DNA of 64,000 bases from Toxonevra muliebris (GCA_963691655.1 OY829330.1:4822800-4886799); one strand, 5' to 3'. Counted from the stretch's first letter, positions 20,819-33,623 are shown. Notes: generated by a model from the sequence alone, not told the origin. Program-made: numbers and translations.

Positions 20819-21130
20819 GGTTAGATTAGGTTGGAGTGGCTGTCGAGAGACACACTTAGGCCTGAACGGCCCATTGTGATACCACATAGTTGGACCTACA
20901 GTTTAACGCCGATCCCGAACGGCGGTGTGGTAATTTTTTACCGGCTTGGTGGTTTTGCCATTACCAACCAATGTGTGTACTTGTACACTATCTTATAATT
21001 CTCATACACTTCATATTGATAGTGAATATAAGAAAGTAATGAAAATTAACCACCAGACGAAGACGGGAATCGAACCTGAACCTCCCAGATGAAAGTCTAG
21101 TGCACTATCCACTAGGCTATCGAGGTCGTC
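20819..21130 (-). mobile_element. tRNA-derived SINE, complete copy with 12-bp target duplication
   Basis: The perfect duplication GAATTATAACAA lies at 20807-20818 and 21131-21142. On the minus strand the 5' head is tRNA-like: A-box-like TAGCCTAGTGGATAGTGC, anticodon-loop-like CTTTCAT and B box GGTTCGATTCC. This most resembles tRNA-Glu. The body contains GTGTACAAGTACAC and CCGTTCGGGATCGGCG. The 3' end shares TGTGGTATCACAATG, TAAGTGTG and GCCACTCCAACCTAA with the LINE at 1558-2251. There is no poly(A). The SINE would be transcribed by RNA polymerase III; mobilisation by the LINE is inference from the shared tail. Confidence 0.88.
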
Positions 21131-21419
21131 GAATTATAACAAAAAACAAATGATTTTAATCTGCTATTGGAAATGAAGAAAACTTGCTCCGTAAACTACT
21201 TGACATTCTTACAAATCATGTAAATTACACAATAGTCAGATCTAGACTCTGCTTTAATTCTATGAAAATTCAAAAAAAATTAAAATTTTCAAAGTTTGAA
21301 TGGGTATTGCGAGAGAACCACTTCACCAGTTTGGATCAAATATGGCTCAAATTTTACGGAATCTTATTTACTTCTGAATTCTTATAAGAAGATGTATAGT
21401 TTCATGGGTACTTTTTATG

Positions 21420-22087
21420 TTTTCCCCAACAAATGTTAGAAAATCGACGATTTATTCATAATTACCACCAAAAATCATTAAAATCTTTTTTGGCATACTG
21501 GCAGTGGTTACCGTCATTTATAAACCTTTTCTTTGATTGCAATAACTTCGATGATGTTCGATCAGTTGACGATACATTTAAGGATTTAGAAGCTGAATCT
21601 ATTGTAATTGTAATACAGAGATCGTAGCACAATTGGCATTTATTAAAACAAATTCGTAGATCATAGTACCCAATATAAAAAAACTAGAAACTCAAGGCTT
21701 AGAGTTAAATAAATGCGCTGGATGGTTTGGAAATGAAAGAATTTTTAGAGAAATCTACTAAAATTTTTCAACTAATCCCGGTTACGAAACGCTATTCACA
21801 AAATTATATATGTATATTACACATACTGATATTAACGACAACTACATTAAAAAATTAACGCCGACGACATCTTGTGATGTAGAACGTTAATTTTCGCCAT
21901 TTAAATCTATTTTGAGCGATAACTGCAGCAGTTACAAATTTGAAAATTTAAAAAAATTTATAATTGTAAATTGCAATAGAGATTAAAAATAAAGAAAAAT
22001 AGGCTTTTTAACGCATATTTTGCATAAAAATTTTGCTGTTTTGCTGCATATTTCACTCATTTTTTGTGCTGGAAAATACTAGCCCTG
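21420..22087 (+). pseudogene. hAT transposase C-terminal relic
   Basis: After several stops and frame changes the plus strand gives IKKLETQGLELNKCAGWF and then KLTPTTSCDVERNFSPFKSI and FENLKKFIIVNCN (about 21850-21985). The latter is the hAT dimerisation region (SCDVERxFSxxKxILSD...ENL...N). The likely 3' terminus is the CTAGCCCTG ending at 22087, the inverse of a CAGGGCTAG-type hAT end. The frames at 21184-21387 may be its upstream part. No left terminus was found, so it is a broken copy. Confidence 0.65.
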
Positions 22088-23699
22088 GTTTTCAGATAAA
22101 CTAAAGCAAACAGCGGATTACTTTCTCGGCTGCTTTGAATAATGGATATGAGCTAAACAGGATGTACTTAAAAAGCCTCATGAAATTGTGCATAGTAACT
22201 GAAATTACCAACAACTACAATGGCACTTGGGTAAAATATGAATTCTATAAACGTTGAAAACTGGTTTCTTGATTGAAGAAGAAAACTGCTTTTTTGGGCA
22301 GATACGATATGCTACTACTCACTGTTGCATATACTTACTAGCAACAATTATATGAGCTGTGTATGTTTTTGATGACATCAGTCATACTCTACATATGAAA
22401 GGGCTATTCCGAAAAAATCTTTGATATATTTCAGCACTTTTTTTTTTTTGTTTAATATCAAATTACTTTAGACTTGTTTAAAGCGCGTAAAAATTAACAC
22501 ATTAAAGAAAAAATAGAAAAAATATTAAATTTAAGGGTTGATGTCAAAATCCAATTTGAATAAAACTTACAAATTGTCATAAGTTTTGCAGCTATTTTTC
22601 ACTCAGGTGTAAAATTTGCATATTATAACAAAAAAAAAATAACAAGATTTCGGGACACTTTTATATGTATATACATAATTGGAAAAAAATGGGAAAAATT
22701 TTAAATTTTGCATTAGAATAATTTTGAATGTAGCTAATGATGCTGAAGAATTATTTCTTTATTTCATTGAAAAGCATTTGCAATTTTCAACTTCCGTTTT
22801 ATTTTAAATTTGTGCCCTTTTTAAGTTTTTTTTTTTTTTTTTGTTTTCATATTTTTTACTCTTTTCTTTTTTTTTTTGGCAAATGTTAATGAATCCGAAA
22901 AAATACGCAGAAGTAGAAAAATACTAGAAAAAACTAATCGTCGCGACAAAAAGCACTTTAACTTGATTTAATTATGATTTCGTTCTTACGCTCTTCATAC
23001 ATTTCTAATTACACTTCCAACGCATTGAATGTGCTTCAAAAAAAGAAAACGGCGAAAACGAACGATGAAGATGAAAAAATTTAATAATAAATATTTGTCG
23101 AAGAGAATGATTTCAGGACAAAAAAAAAAAAAATGGTTTAAGCACAAAAAAAATTTGTTTGCAGACTCAAACGTTGTCCAAATAATCGACAGTTGCACAA
23201 ATGAGCATCCAAACACACACACAACACAGTCATAACGATATTCCATAGACAATTACCGCCTGTCGCTTCTGGCTATCGCACAGTGTGACTTTTTACACTC
23301 TTTGGGTGTCAAAAGTCATAACCGAAATATATACAAACTGGAAATTTATTAGAGTACTATTTTCAGATTTTACCATCATGAAAATGAAAGAGTCATACTG
23401 TATTTAAGAGAGTAAAAAATATTGGCATATAATCATAATTATACTAAAGTAGATTTTAGTTCAAGCACAATTTTAATTTTAAAGACTATCTTCCTGTAGT
23501 CAAGTCAAAATAGTGCTGCTTCTAACTAGTGCCAACTTTGACAAGGTGGGGGGTTTCTAATGTCAAAATTTCGTTTTTGTTTAATTCCAAAAGTAGTTTC
23601 TCAAATAAAACCACATCTTAGATTTTCTTTTAAAGATTTAATATAACTTCAATCGACTCCATTTTGGATTCAAAAATTACAGTATTTTTGGGAAAAAAT
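22088..23699. other. No gene; AT-rich with homopolymer runs
   Basis: Long T runs occur at about 22826-22882. The lysine-rich open frame at 23029-23235 is low-complexity and not supported. Confidence 0.35.
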
Positions 23700-23915
23700 G
23701 ACACATGAGAGAAAAGTTTACCTGTATTCAATTATGAAGTTGACTCTCTGCTTGATCGTAGCCGATCCCCATATCACCTCGTTCTCCGAACACTAACAAC
23801 GGCATAACTTCGTTTCTTATTAGTTTCGAATTAGTGCAATGAAAGCTCGTTTCTGTCTCATATTTCCTCCTAAAAAATTTTCAATTCACAGTATCGCTAA
23901 AGAAGTTTCACTTCA
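23700..23915 (-). repeat. Dispersed repeat family R1, reversed copy
   Basis: This resembles the inverse of 37690-37920. Shared landmarks are TTGACTCTCTGCTTG, the GATCCCCATA/CACCTCGTTC region, AACTTCGTTTCTTATTA, TTCAATTCACAG and the near-palindrome AGAAGTTTCACTTC. No coding frame. Confidence 0.6.
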
Positions 23916-24539
23916 AAAAAGTTGCTACGTTTACTTAAATCAATGAAGATGGTGAATACAGCAGTGAAAATGTTTGAGAAAGCAGCTGTGAAGATAACGA
24001 TGAATATCACAGCGACGTCGCGATTTTGCAAAAAATTATTATCTTATTATTATTATTGCGATTTTGTGATAAATTATTATCTTTGTTCTACGAAGTTTTG
24101 ACAGGAATGTCCAAGAATTTAAATGAATATCGTATTCTTCTTATAATAGATGTACTACACGCTAAGTATGTAAAACCTTTTAGTTTTTGATTTACTTCCG
24201 GATTACCTTTTTCGGTACGATGAATTTTTAAAAACTATCCAATCAATATTTTTAAATCTATGGTTTTATGGTCGTATTTGCTCTGTCGATTCTCGTTTTC
24301 TTACGGTGAAGAAAGGATTAAATGAAGAGTTAATACTAAATTGCTTTGTCTATCTTTAAAAAAATATCTAAAATGTACAGAAAAATTAATAAAAAAATCC
24401 CTTTGAAGGCCACAGGATCACTGGTGACCCGTGAAAGTTCAGGTTTTCAGAGGCGCAAAGTGTCCGTTTTGTAACAAGAAATTGGAGTCAGACAATTAGA
24501 ATCCGTAATATGAAAAATTCAGTTTTTTTTTTTTTTGTT

Positions 24540-25818
24540 TTTCGACTCCGGAGCACATTTGACTTTGCCATTTTCAGTATGACTACGCCCTAGAAGCCAA
24601 AAAGTTGAAATGCAGAAAAAAGCTTAATTTGATTTAAAGAAACGTTACGAACTTTGAAGATTCTACTTTAGCTCTTTTTGGATTAAAACGTATTTTTGTA
24701 AATTTGCTAACGCTGATGTCATTTTCGATACTACATACTAGTATGTAAGCGTTTTGTGAATTAATCGTAACTGTTTTTTAAAAAAGAGCAACAAAATTTG
24801 TTAGCACTGCTCTTTAATGTTAACAAAATAGAAGTGAGTTTTGTGAAAATAAAACAAGATAAATTGAAAAAGAAGAAACAAATCAATAAAAGCGTTTGGG
24901 GTACATTTGACTTTTCCCAATGGGACACATTTGACATATGAGGCATTTCATGTGAAACGGACAACGAAAAAAGAGTAAGGTTGTGAAATTAGTTGAAATT
25001 CGGCCTAATTTTTTTTTTTTTCATAAAGTTTATTTGCCAAGTTATGGGTTTTTAAAAAATTTACGTAATTGAAATATGGATTTTTCAAAAGTAATTTTTA
25101 GAATCAATCAAATTTACAATTAAATATTGAACATGGTAATTCAAATAGGAAATTTACTGTTCTTTCCAATAATGGAATCAGCGGAAATTAAAATTATTTT
25201 TATGCACCAAACCGGAAATAAAAGTTTAAAATCAGAATTTTAATAACTTCGACCATTTAAAAAAACAAAATATATTTTTCAAAATTTAGCTTAAAGTATT
25301 TAAATAATATCCTTAAAATTTCAAAATGGGATCTCAGGATTTGAACTCAGACAATGCCTATCTTATGACCAGAGACATAATGCATCATTATGAAATTACA
25401 AATTAAAATTTTGATAAATAAAGGGCAAATAATAATAATCAGAACAGAAATAGTAATAAAATAATAATGTACAAATTTGTGTCAATTTCTGCTGAGGTTT
25501 CACTGTTATTTCGAGATATACACATGTATTTTAATTTTTATACATATACATAGACGTATGACAAAGTTATTGACCTTTGTCAAATGTTCTCCTTGTAAAG
25601 TCAAATGTGCCCCGTGCCTGAGGCACTTTTGACAAAATGGGTTTTTTGGAAAAAGTACAAAAAAATAGTGACGTAGTTTTTATAAAAATTTAGTTTTTTC
25701 GAGGTTTGATCCAGAAAAATCAATGTCTTAAAAACAGTTACATCTTTTAAAATCTATCAATGATTTTCGGAATTACAGGCCTTTGAAAATTAAGTGTCAA
25801 AGGTACCCCACTTTACCC
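24540..25818 (-). mobile_element. Non-autonomous TA-type element 'GGGTAAA', truncated copy
   Basis: It is the inverse of the element at 40554-41899. The right end CCCCACTTTACCC is followed by TA. The left end is cut at about 24540, within the sequence matching GCACATTTGACTTTGCC. No transposase. The pair stands about 15 kb apart in opposite orientation. Confidence 0.65.
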
Positions 25819-25820
25819 TA

Positions 25821-27108
25821 CATTCGAGTCGCGAAAATGCCCTAATTTTTGGAATCACTTTTAGACCGAATACCAATATTTGCCGACAAGCTCCAGGACC
25901 GATATGTCACATCCATACTAACTACAATTATCATAGGAATAAGAGAAATAGTATGACCGGAATTAAAATTAGGAAAAACTTTGTTTAAAGTTTTACATGT
26001 TGCATACTTGTTTTACATCTTTCAGCATTTTTCCAGTAAGATGAGATTAAAAATTTCTTACTTGTCCAGGAGCCCCTAAACTTCTCCGAAAATTTAAATT
26101 TTTCACATACGAAACTTTTCTCAAATAACACGGGCCTACAAAACTTTGTGTTGCCCCATAAAAAAGAAAAAAAATTGTTTTTTTCTGCTTTGTACTTTTA
26201 ATACTTAATAGGATTTTTAATTTTGCTACGATCAGAAACTGCATTTTTTTAAAAACTAATTTCCCTATAAAGTTAAATTATTCACTTATGATAGAAAAAT
26301 AGAATCGGATCCGGCGCAAAAAATTAGACGGGAAAATGGTTCTTGGGTCACCCTTCATCACGTACTTAAATTTAAATTCTTTGACAAAATCTTTACAGTA
26401 GAAGCGTTTAGCTAAATTACTTTATAAAACATCGAATTAATTTTTTTAAGTCTGTCCTGAAATTACATATATGTTTAATTTAATCTTATATTTTGAAAAT
26501 TTCTTTGAGGAAAATTAAAAATTGTTTTCCTCTGATGGAAATACCACCGAAACTAAGTAAGATAACTTTCAAATGTATGATGTAATTCTATTTTCTGTTT
26601 TTTCTTTAATTTTTGCTATAGCCTGTGTAGGGCTGAAACTAGGCGGGAGATTAGTAGGAGATTAGCCTCCCATTAAGGCTGACATTTAGATTACAGTTGG
26701 TGGAGAAAGTTGAGGTAATTGATGTTACAGTTTTTTGCCAAATGAGAAGAAACTTTAAAAAAAATGAAATCTGTGGGATTTGAGCTTTGGCCACAAGTGG
26801 TTGCATGCTTGCTGACGCACTGACAACTAGTTTTGTTTTTCTAGTGAAGCAAATAAAACATACACTTACAAACTCACACATACTATGAAACCTCACATGA
26901 CATCGACGAGACATTTGATTTTAATTTCTATTAATTCACTCCACTATAAATTTTCCTTCAGCCCCGAATAAAGATGTTATCACATCAATACATATTTTTT
27001 AAATAACATGTTTTTTTTTTAGCAGGAATTATTTTTAAGATTATTTTCTCTTATTCTAAAGAAAAAAAACAGGAAAAATACATTCTTGAATATAAATAAA
27101 TCTTAATG
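25821..27108. other. No gene recognised
   Basis: AT-rich. Just after 25820 a short frame reads RENALIFGIT, resembling RANALIFGIT at about 5409. This may be a scrap of the same non-LTR family, but it is too short to call. Confidence 0.3.
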
Positions 27109-27116
27109 GTGCTGGC

Positions 27117-28176
27117 CAGGGATGCCAACTCATTTTTTCTTTCTCCCCGATAGATCTCGAGAAATTCCCTGATTTTCGATCGAATTCCCCGCATCGATAT
27201 AATTTCACATTAAACAGCGCGAAACGCAATTTTCATGCAAACATTTTACAAAACATTTGATCTCAATGAGTGTTATATTAAGGCAACCCTGAATTTTCTC
27301 AGCCCAATTCTTAACCAATTTTTACTGGACTGATAGACTAATAGAAATGTACTTTCTGACTCAGGAATTCTTTTGGCACATGGGAGATTTCACTTCAAGG
27401 GAACCCCCGGCTCAAGCTTGCACAAAGTTTAATCCTATTGGGTAGTACATAGTTGCTACACCAAATTTGAACGAGTTGGGGTGTTTTGAGTTACTAGACG
27501 CTCATATTAATAGATAAACAAGCCTCAGCCCACTTTTGGATATCAAAGTTCTCAAAGGAGAAGGCATGGCCTCTCTTTTGACTCAAATAAAAAGTTACAA
27601 AAACTTTTTTGAGAAAAACGAGTTCAAAGTTTTGACTATCGGTTTTTAACATATAAAATATATTTCATCTTCCTTATGATGGCTGATCGTAATTTGTAAG
27701 TCTACAGATTAGTCAGCAAGGATTAAGAGTTATTAATCAGAAGGTGCTGGACTAAGGCATAGCTTTCTGAACGGTCGAAAGAGAAGTCGAAGCGCCGCGC
27801 GACTGTTTTGATCTGACTGATTGATCGTCTATATCTACGAAAGCACTCCGCGTCTCTCTCTGAAATTTTCACAAAATACTTTCGAAATATAATGTTTCCA
27901 AATAAATAGCACTATTTTTTAAAAATCGATTTCTCCAAACCAATAAATCGCTGGGCCAACTTAAGAAAAGGCGAAGATTTTAAGACCCAAAATATGAAAT
28001 ATTGCGTAAGTTAAACGTGTTTCATTCTATAAAATTTTACAAAAAATATTCTAGACTTTTATGACTAAAAGCTGAACAACATCAAATTCCCCGCAAAAAA
28101 CAGCTCATTTCCCGATTCCCCGCACCCAGTAAACTTCCCCGCAAATCGGGGAATTCCCCGCAAGTTGGCATCGCTG
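27117..28176 (+). mobile_element. Non-autonomous hAT element 'CCCCGC', copy 1, 1060 bp
   Basis: The perfect 8-bp duplication GTGCTGGC is at 27109-27116 and 28177-28184. The ends are CAGGGATGCCAACT on the left and the inverse of CAGCGATGCCAACTTG on the right. Both subterminal regions are full of GAATTCCCCGCA/GATTTTCG motifs. It aligns over its length with 38039-39082 in the same orientation. No transposase. Confidence 0.87.
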
Positions 28177-28184
28177 GTGCTGGC

Positions 28185-30590
28185 CTTAATGAAATGACGC
28201 AGAATGCAGTAGAAATATACTACAAAAATACTACAAAAAAATTTTGCATACTTTTAAGCGCTGATATTTGTGAACATTTCAAAACACATTGTCGTGAGAT
28301 AAATGAGGTAATAAGTGCAATATACAACGTAACTTTGGTTTCGTACTTTCGAATAAGAATTGGTTTTTAATCGGCTCAATACCGGACTTAGGTTAGCAGC
28401 TACTTCTTTTTTCTAACGATTTTTATACAAAGGTCTCACTTTCACTCAACCTCAAATTCTCTCTTTGGTCAACCATAACTTAATTGGCCTCTATCCAATT
28501 AAATTAATTTGCCTTTAGCTTCTGTTGACAAAAAATACATTCAACAACAAGCAAGTAAACGCTAAATAATTCAGTAAAGATACAAGTTCAATACTAAACA
28601 CAAGCAACGTTGTAGCTACTACCATTAGCCTGTTGCTTGGATATATGAAGGTGTCTGCATTCATTCATACACAAGCCAAGCGGCACAATGGTACAACAGC
28701 GGCAAAAACAAGAAACAGGAACAGTAGCAAAGCTTCCACTTCCACATTTTTAAGTGAAAAGGGTTTTGAAAGCGCTATTAATGTCACTTTTTTCTAGTTG
28801 TTGACGGTTTTTTGTTAGCATTTTTTCAGTACAGTAAAAATAAAGCCACACAGCAGAGGAGTGGTCAAGTGGTCGAAAGTGGAAAAGACAAAAATGCCCA
28901 ACACATCCTTTCTTTTTTTTAATATTATTCACTTAAGCTGTTGCGCATTTTTAACGTGTTGCTTTTTGGGCATAACATTACCAACAAATGTAAAAAAAAA
29001 AGATATATGAAGTGGGTTTGAAATATCCCCAGCATAAGTGCAACCATTTAATGGTTATTTTTGCCACGTACTTCAGTTACAAAAAAAAAAAAAAAAAGAA
29101 ACAGCAAAGAGTGAAGAGTGAAGGTCAATTAAATGCACAGTAGAACGAAATTGGTTAAATTGTTCAATAAGTTCATGACCTTCCATGCGTTTGTTACTTT
29201 TTCATACTGTTATATGGTAAATTTACTTAATTTGCATATGCTACATTGAATTTCTTTTTTTGGGAGAGGTTGAGGTTTTCCGGCGGCTTAATCCGTTAAG
29301 CTGGCAAAAAAAAAATATATAGTAAAAAATTATTGAATAAAACAACACGGTTTTTTCTCTTTTTTTAAGGTTCTTGCACATTTTACTACAGAGCGGTTCC
29401 TTTGTATGGCAATATGAAGGACAAAAATTAATAAGTTCCTCGAGATATTGGCGCATAATCATAGCTGAAAATATTTTAATATTTTAAGTGTTCTAAAGCG
29501 TAAAATGTCTAAAAGTAAGGAGTCATTCTGGTTTGAAGAGCTGTAAAAGAATGCAATAATTTGCGTTTAACAATCAATTATTTGTTTAACAAAATTGGAG
29601 TAATTTTTTGTATTCGGTGATTTTGTTTGAAGCCAATTGAACTTATTTTTGAAAAATCTATAAGTTAATAAGAAGAAAATAAAAAACAAAATGTGAAATT
29701 ATGTTAAGTAAATTTATTATTTTCTTTTAAATTTTATGGCAGCTCGGGATAAATGTAGTTTAGAAGAAAGTTTCTTTGAATTATTTAAAATTAAGAACAA
29801 AATACTGGGGACTGTCGGGTTTTGAGTCATGTTTTCTGGATAATGATATCAAAAAGTTGATATACCGTTTGAAAGCTAACCTCAATATCTACGTTTCTGC
29901 ATCATTGATTCTTTTAATTAAAAAAACATAATTTTTTTCTTCATTATACAAGTGAGTTAAATTCGGGTAAAAAAAAATTTTCGGGTAGTTTAAGCCACCT
30001 AGAGTGGTCAAAAATATCGATTTTCAATTTTGGTGTTTTCTTGAAGCTTGAGGTTTTCAAAATGTCGAAAAAATAACGGTTGCTTGCCACCTCCAAACAG
30101 CCGGATCAGACAAGTAGAACAAGCCATAGCTCAACTTTAAAACGCGTTTTTTCTACTACTAAACCGACTGACTTGAAAGTAACGGTTGTTATATACATAA
30201 TTATCTAGTCTTTGTCGCAGGTTTTTTTTTTAGTGGCTTAGTTTTTTTTATCGACAAATTTTAGCCTAAATATCGCTACTTTAAGTTCGAACGCCCTTTA
30301 TTTGATCAAATAAAATTATTTTCAAAATCCCCTACAACAAAGACTAGATTATAGTGTCAATTGTAATAATCTTTTTGGTTGAGAGTGATCACCGCGAAGG
30401 ACCTCTTTTTTTGCGGCACTTGAAAGAGTACACAAATACTCGGCCAATATTGAAGATTTTTTAATAAAAAAAAATTAAACATTTTCCAAAAAGTGCTTCA
30501 TTTAAAAAAAAATGCTTCCTTAAAAAAATTTTAAAAAATTTCCTTTTTTCGTGCTTCTAGTTGTACATTTTCTCTTCAAAAATCTGAAAT
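28185..30590. other. No gene recognised
   Basis: AT-rich, with poly(A) near 29080-29098. Short frames only. Confidence 0.35.
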
Positions 30591-30599
30591 AACTGGAGT

Positions 30600-31095
30600 T
30601 GATTGTAAGCTCATTTGCACTGGCGGCTCCAAAACCGAATACGGTTCAGGTTCTGGGATCTTCATTGAGAATGATGGAGTTCACATTCACTTCTCTCTTG
30701 CGTTGCATGCTTCTATTTTTCAAGCAGAAGTTTTTGCAATCATCAAGGCAATGGGCCATGTCATTGATAGAGGTTGGGGAGAAAGGAGCATTTGTGTATT
30801 TAGTGACAGTTAGGCGGCGCTTAAATCCTTGCTTAATCTTATAACTACATCTAAACTGGTTATGCATTATAAATCCAGGCTTGATTGTATTAGAAAACAT
30901 AATAGCCTGCTGGTGATATGGGTTGGTGGACACTTAGGAATGTCAGGGAATGAATCTGCTGACCGCCTGGCCAGAAAGTATTCATAAACCGGTTTCTTGT
31001 ACCCAGAAACCGTACTCTCTAGGTTGTTTACAGGCATCAAGACCACCATTGATGAGTGGGTAGGACCAGAGTTAGTGTATTTAGCACTGGAGTGC
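30600..31095 (+). pseudogene. LINE RNase H domain, nearly complete but broken
   Basis: The plus-strand frame gives ICTGGSKTEYGSGSGIFIE, then LALHASIFQAEVFAIIKAM, ICVFSDS, a TAG stop, AALKSL, LVIWVGGHLGMSGNESADRLARKYS and a TAA. These are the RNase H motifs DGS, the E of xAE, SDS and VPGHxGxxGNExAD. The first catalytic Asp is Gly (TGGS). The two stops and the lost Asp show it is inactive. It is of the type found in I/R1/LOA-like LINEs. No RT was found upstream. Confidence 0.75.
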
Positions 31096-31416
31096 TGAGA
31101 GACGAACACTTTTTTTTGATACTGCAAGATCTGCTTAGATTTATTAATAAATCTGTTAGATTCAAAAATTGAAAATTACCACCTGATCCAACAATTATTT
31201 TAATTTGGCAAAAGGAGAAAATTTATTAAGCATTTTAGATATGTTATTGTATCAATGAAAAGCTCCACGATTTGAAAATTTTTAAAATATTCCTGATTCC
31301 ACGCTGGTTATAATTAAGAGCATTTGCCAGAGTTCAAAACCAAAGTCTGGACCTCAAAGGATATGTGAAATATGAAGTAGATTTTCGTTTCTTGAAATGT
31401 GCTGATTGCGAAGACA

Positions 31417-31604
31417 TTGACCGGATTCAGAAGGCTACCTCTGCTCAGCAACATTTTGAGTTAAAGTATCAAAAGTAAAAATATACTCTCAATTAAATGG
31501 CGACTGCTTAGTATAATTTTTGTTGATCATAAATTGATCAATTTGCGTTCTTAAGACACTCAGGTAGCAGTGGCGGAGCGGAGGGTCTTCTGAACGCGAC
31601 CATT
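31417..31604 (+). repeat. Dispersed repeat R2, copy 1
   Basis: This matches 46651-46837 in the same orientation. Both have TCTGCTCAGCAACAT, CGACTGCTTA, TATAATTTTTGTTG and AGGTAGCAGTGGCGGAGC. No coding potential is evident. Confidence 0.65.
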
Positions 31605-31926
31605 AATGCTTCAATGATGCATTAGAACATTGCGACAATATGGAATTCGGAAATATATTAATTTCTTTGATTATATTTTTGATATTTCAAGTCGTAACAG
31701 TTGCGAGATTTTCGCGTCTTAGAAACTCGGCAACTTTTTCTATTCCCTGAGGATAAATGGATATCACAGTCCTGTTTATATGGGATGGCATAAACGGTTA
31801 TACTTAATGCTTGTGAACAATAGTGATGTATCCATGTTAGTTTGGAAAAAACATTTCGTGGAACTTCCCTTATCAGTAAAGGATAGAAACGCCACTGTAT
31901 AATAGTTAGGTATAATTGGAACTTAC

Positions 31927-32164
31927 CTGTATGCAATCGTGTATGCTGTTGCACGTGTGATAGTTGCTTAAATCTACGATCACAATAAGAGCATTTGTAC
32001 GGTTTCTCTCCGGTGTGCACGCGTATATGCTGCACCAATTGATGGTTACTGGAAAAGCTTTTCATGCATTGTTGACATTGATGGGGTTTTGTTTCGCCAC
32101 CCATACTACCAGGACCAAGTCCAACGCGAGGTATTTGTTGCATTGCGCTTTTGTGCATGAAAAG
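31927..32164 (-). CDS. Internal exon of a C2H2 zinc-finger transcription factor
   Basis: The 238-bp exon encodes a glycine/proline linker (QIPRVGLGPGSMGGETKP) followed by two C2H2 fingers: CQQCMKSFSSNHQLVQHIRVH and, after the canonical HTGEKPY linker, CSYCDRRFKQLSHVQQHTRLH, ending in HTG. An acceptor (CTATAG) precedes it at 32165-32170. A donor (GTAAGT, 31926-31921) follows, splitting the Gly codon so that the next exon should continue the TGE linker. It reads without stops and is the only conserved host-like coding in the window. It is probably a DNA-binding nuclear regulator. It may be the dati (CG2052) orthologue, an identification from memory that I hold loosely. Neighbouring exons were not seen. 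Confidence 0.85.
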
Positions 32165-32170
32165 CTATAG

Positions 32171-32666
32171 ATAATAGATGTGTTTTTGGAACGATGCGAT
32201 GATGATGTAAGCAGCACAAAGGGAGAACACAAAAAAGAAAGAATAATATATACATACCAAGTATATTAATGAAATATTTCCAAAATAAAATATATAATTT
32301 TTGTTCTATATCATAAAGTGTTTTAAATTTTAGCGTTCTAGCTGGTCAAATTCATTATTAAATCTAATAAACAAATTTCGATAATAATAAATGAATAATA
32401 AATTATAGACAAGGTAGAAAACTGGTTCGAAAAATGGGCAACATTTTCGGGGTCGTACTATATAATCAGAAAAATAAACTCCAAAATTAACTGTTCTATT
32501 TAATTTCTTTTCAACGAAGAAAAACGAAGAGAAAATAAAAAAAAATTTGCGCAGCGAGGTCTAGCTTCAACAAGTGCTGAATAGAAAATGATTGGATTTG
32601 CTTCGCCGAATGAGAACAAAGCAACAGTCGAACGCCCACGATCGAAAGCCCTACGAAGAAGCTTAT
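32171..32666. other. Intron-like sequence, no gene
   Basis: AT-rich. A stretch at about 32550-32666 is less AT-rich but carries no recognised frame. Confidence 0.35.
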
Positions 32667-32674
32667 AGTATACG

Positions 32675-33169
32675 CACGGTTGCCACTTACTCATTTTATT
32701 TTGTACCAATATTTACAAAAAAATGTACCAAATGGGGAAAAAATGTACCAAATTTTTATATAGATTAAATAACTTTATTAAAAGCTTTTTGCCAGTTTAT
32801 TATATTGCATTATATTATTAAGAGTATTGAACTCAAATTTATTCCTTAATTTGTTTTTTTATTGGACTCAAGTAAACAAATTTTCTTTCAGCAGCAGCTG
32901 AGCTATAAGGAATATAAATTTAGTTGATTCTTCAAACAACATTTCGTCTACTCCCTTTTTAATATAACTTACTTTTTGACAAAAAATTGCTAATTCTGAA
33001 CAATTTTCTAATTTCCAAAGTATTTTGAAAATATGTTTACAATTCTTGAAAAGCTAACTTTGCCCACAGAATGTACCAAATTTTTAAAACATGTACCAAT
33101 GTACCAAGCGCAGAAAAATTGAAAAAAATATACCAGTTTTGGCAGAATTGTACCAAAGGGGCAACCGTG
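32675..33169. mobile_element. Non-autonomous hAT element, 495 bp
   Basis: The ends are CACGGTTGCCACTT and the inverse CACGGTTGCCCCTT. The perfect 8-bp duplication AGTATACG is at 32667-32674 and 33170-33177. Several TGTACCAAAT motifs occur on both sides. No coding capacity. It lies about 0.5 kb upstream of the zinc-finger exon on the gene's strand. Confidence 0.88.
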
Positions 33170-33623
33170 AGTATACGTATGTTGACGTCGCGCAAGCAGA
33201 ATTTTGTTGCCAATACACGCGTGTTGTGGGAATAGAAAATGTCCCCATCACTGGCACGGGCGACAGCATATACTGATGTTATGTATGTAGCTTAAAATGC
33301 AATAGGCGGGAAATGGAGTTTTCTATACTATGTCGGGCCAACTATTCAAAGGCTGAAGCTGAAAGTGATACTAGTTTTGTTAAAAGTTTCGAACTTTTTT
33401 CGATGTAAATAATTTAATGCATTAAACTAAAATATATTTAGGCTTATTTTGTTTTTTCAGTTCGCTAAACAAAGTTTAAATAAAATAAAAAATTTGCATA
33501 TTTTTGCAATTTCTTTTTTAGTAATTAAAAAAAATTGGCAGTTATAGTGAAATCTGAGTGCTTATTTATTTACTTACTTTTTTTTACTTCGGTTTTAAAA
33601 ATTTGTATTTATGTTAGTATTAA

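Noticed and set aside
21060..21130. Functional tRNA-Glu gene
   Set aside because: The boxes are present, but the unit continues directly into a SINE body and is bounded by a 12-bp target duplication.
23029..23235. Small lysine-rich protein
   Set aside because: The frame is low-complexity A-rich sequence without neighbours or motifs.
25821..25990. Second copy of the non-LTR endonuclease linker (RENALIFGIT)
   Set aside because: Only about nine residues resemble 5409-5440, and no further motif follows. It remains unresolved.
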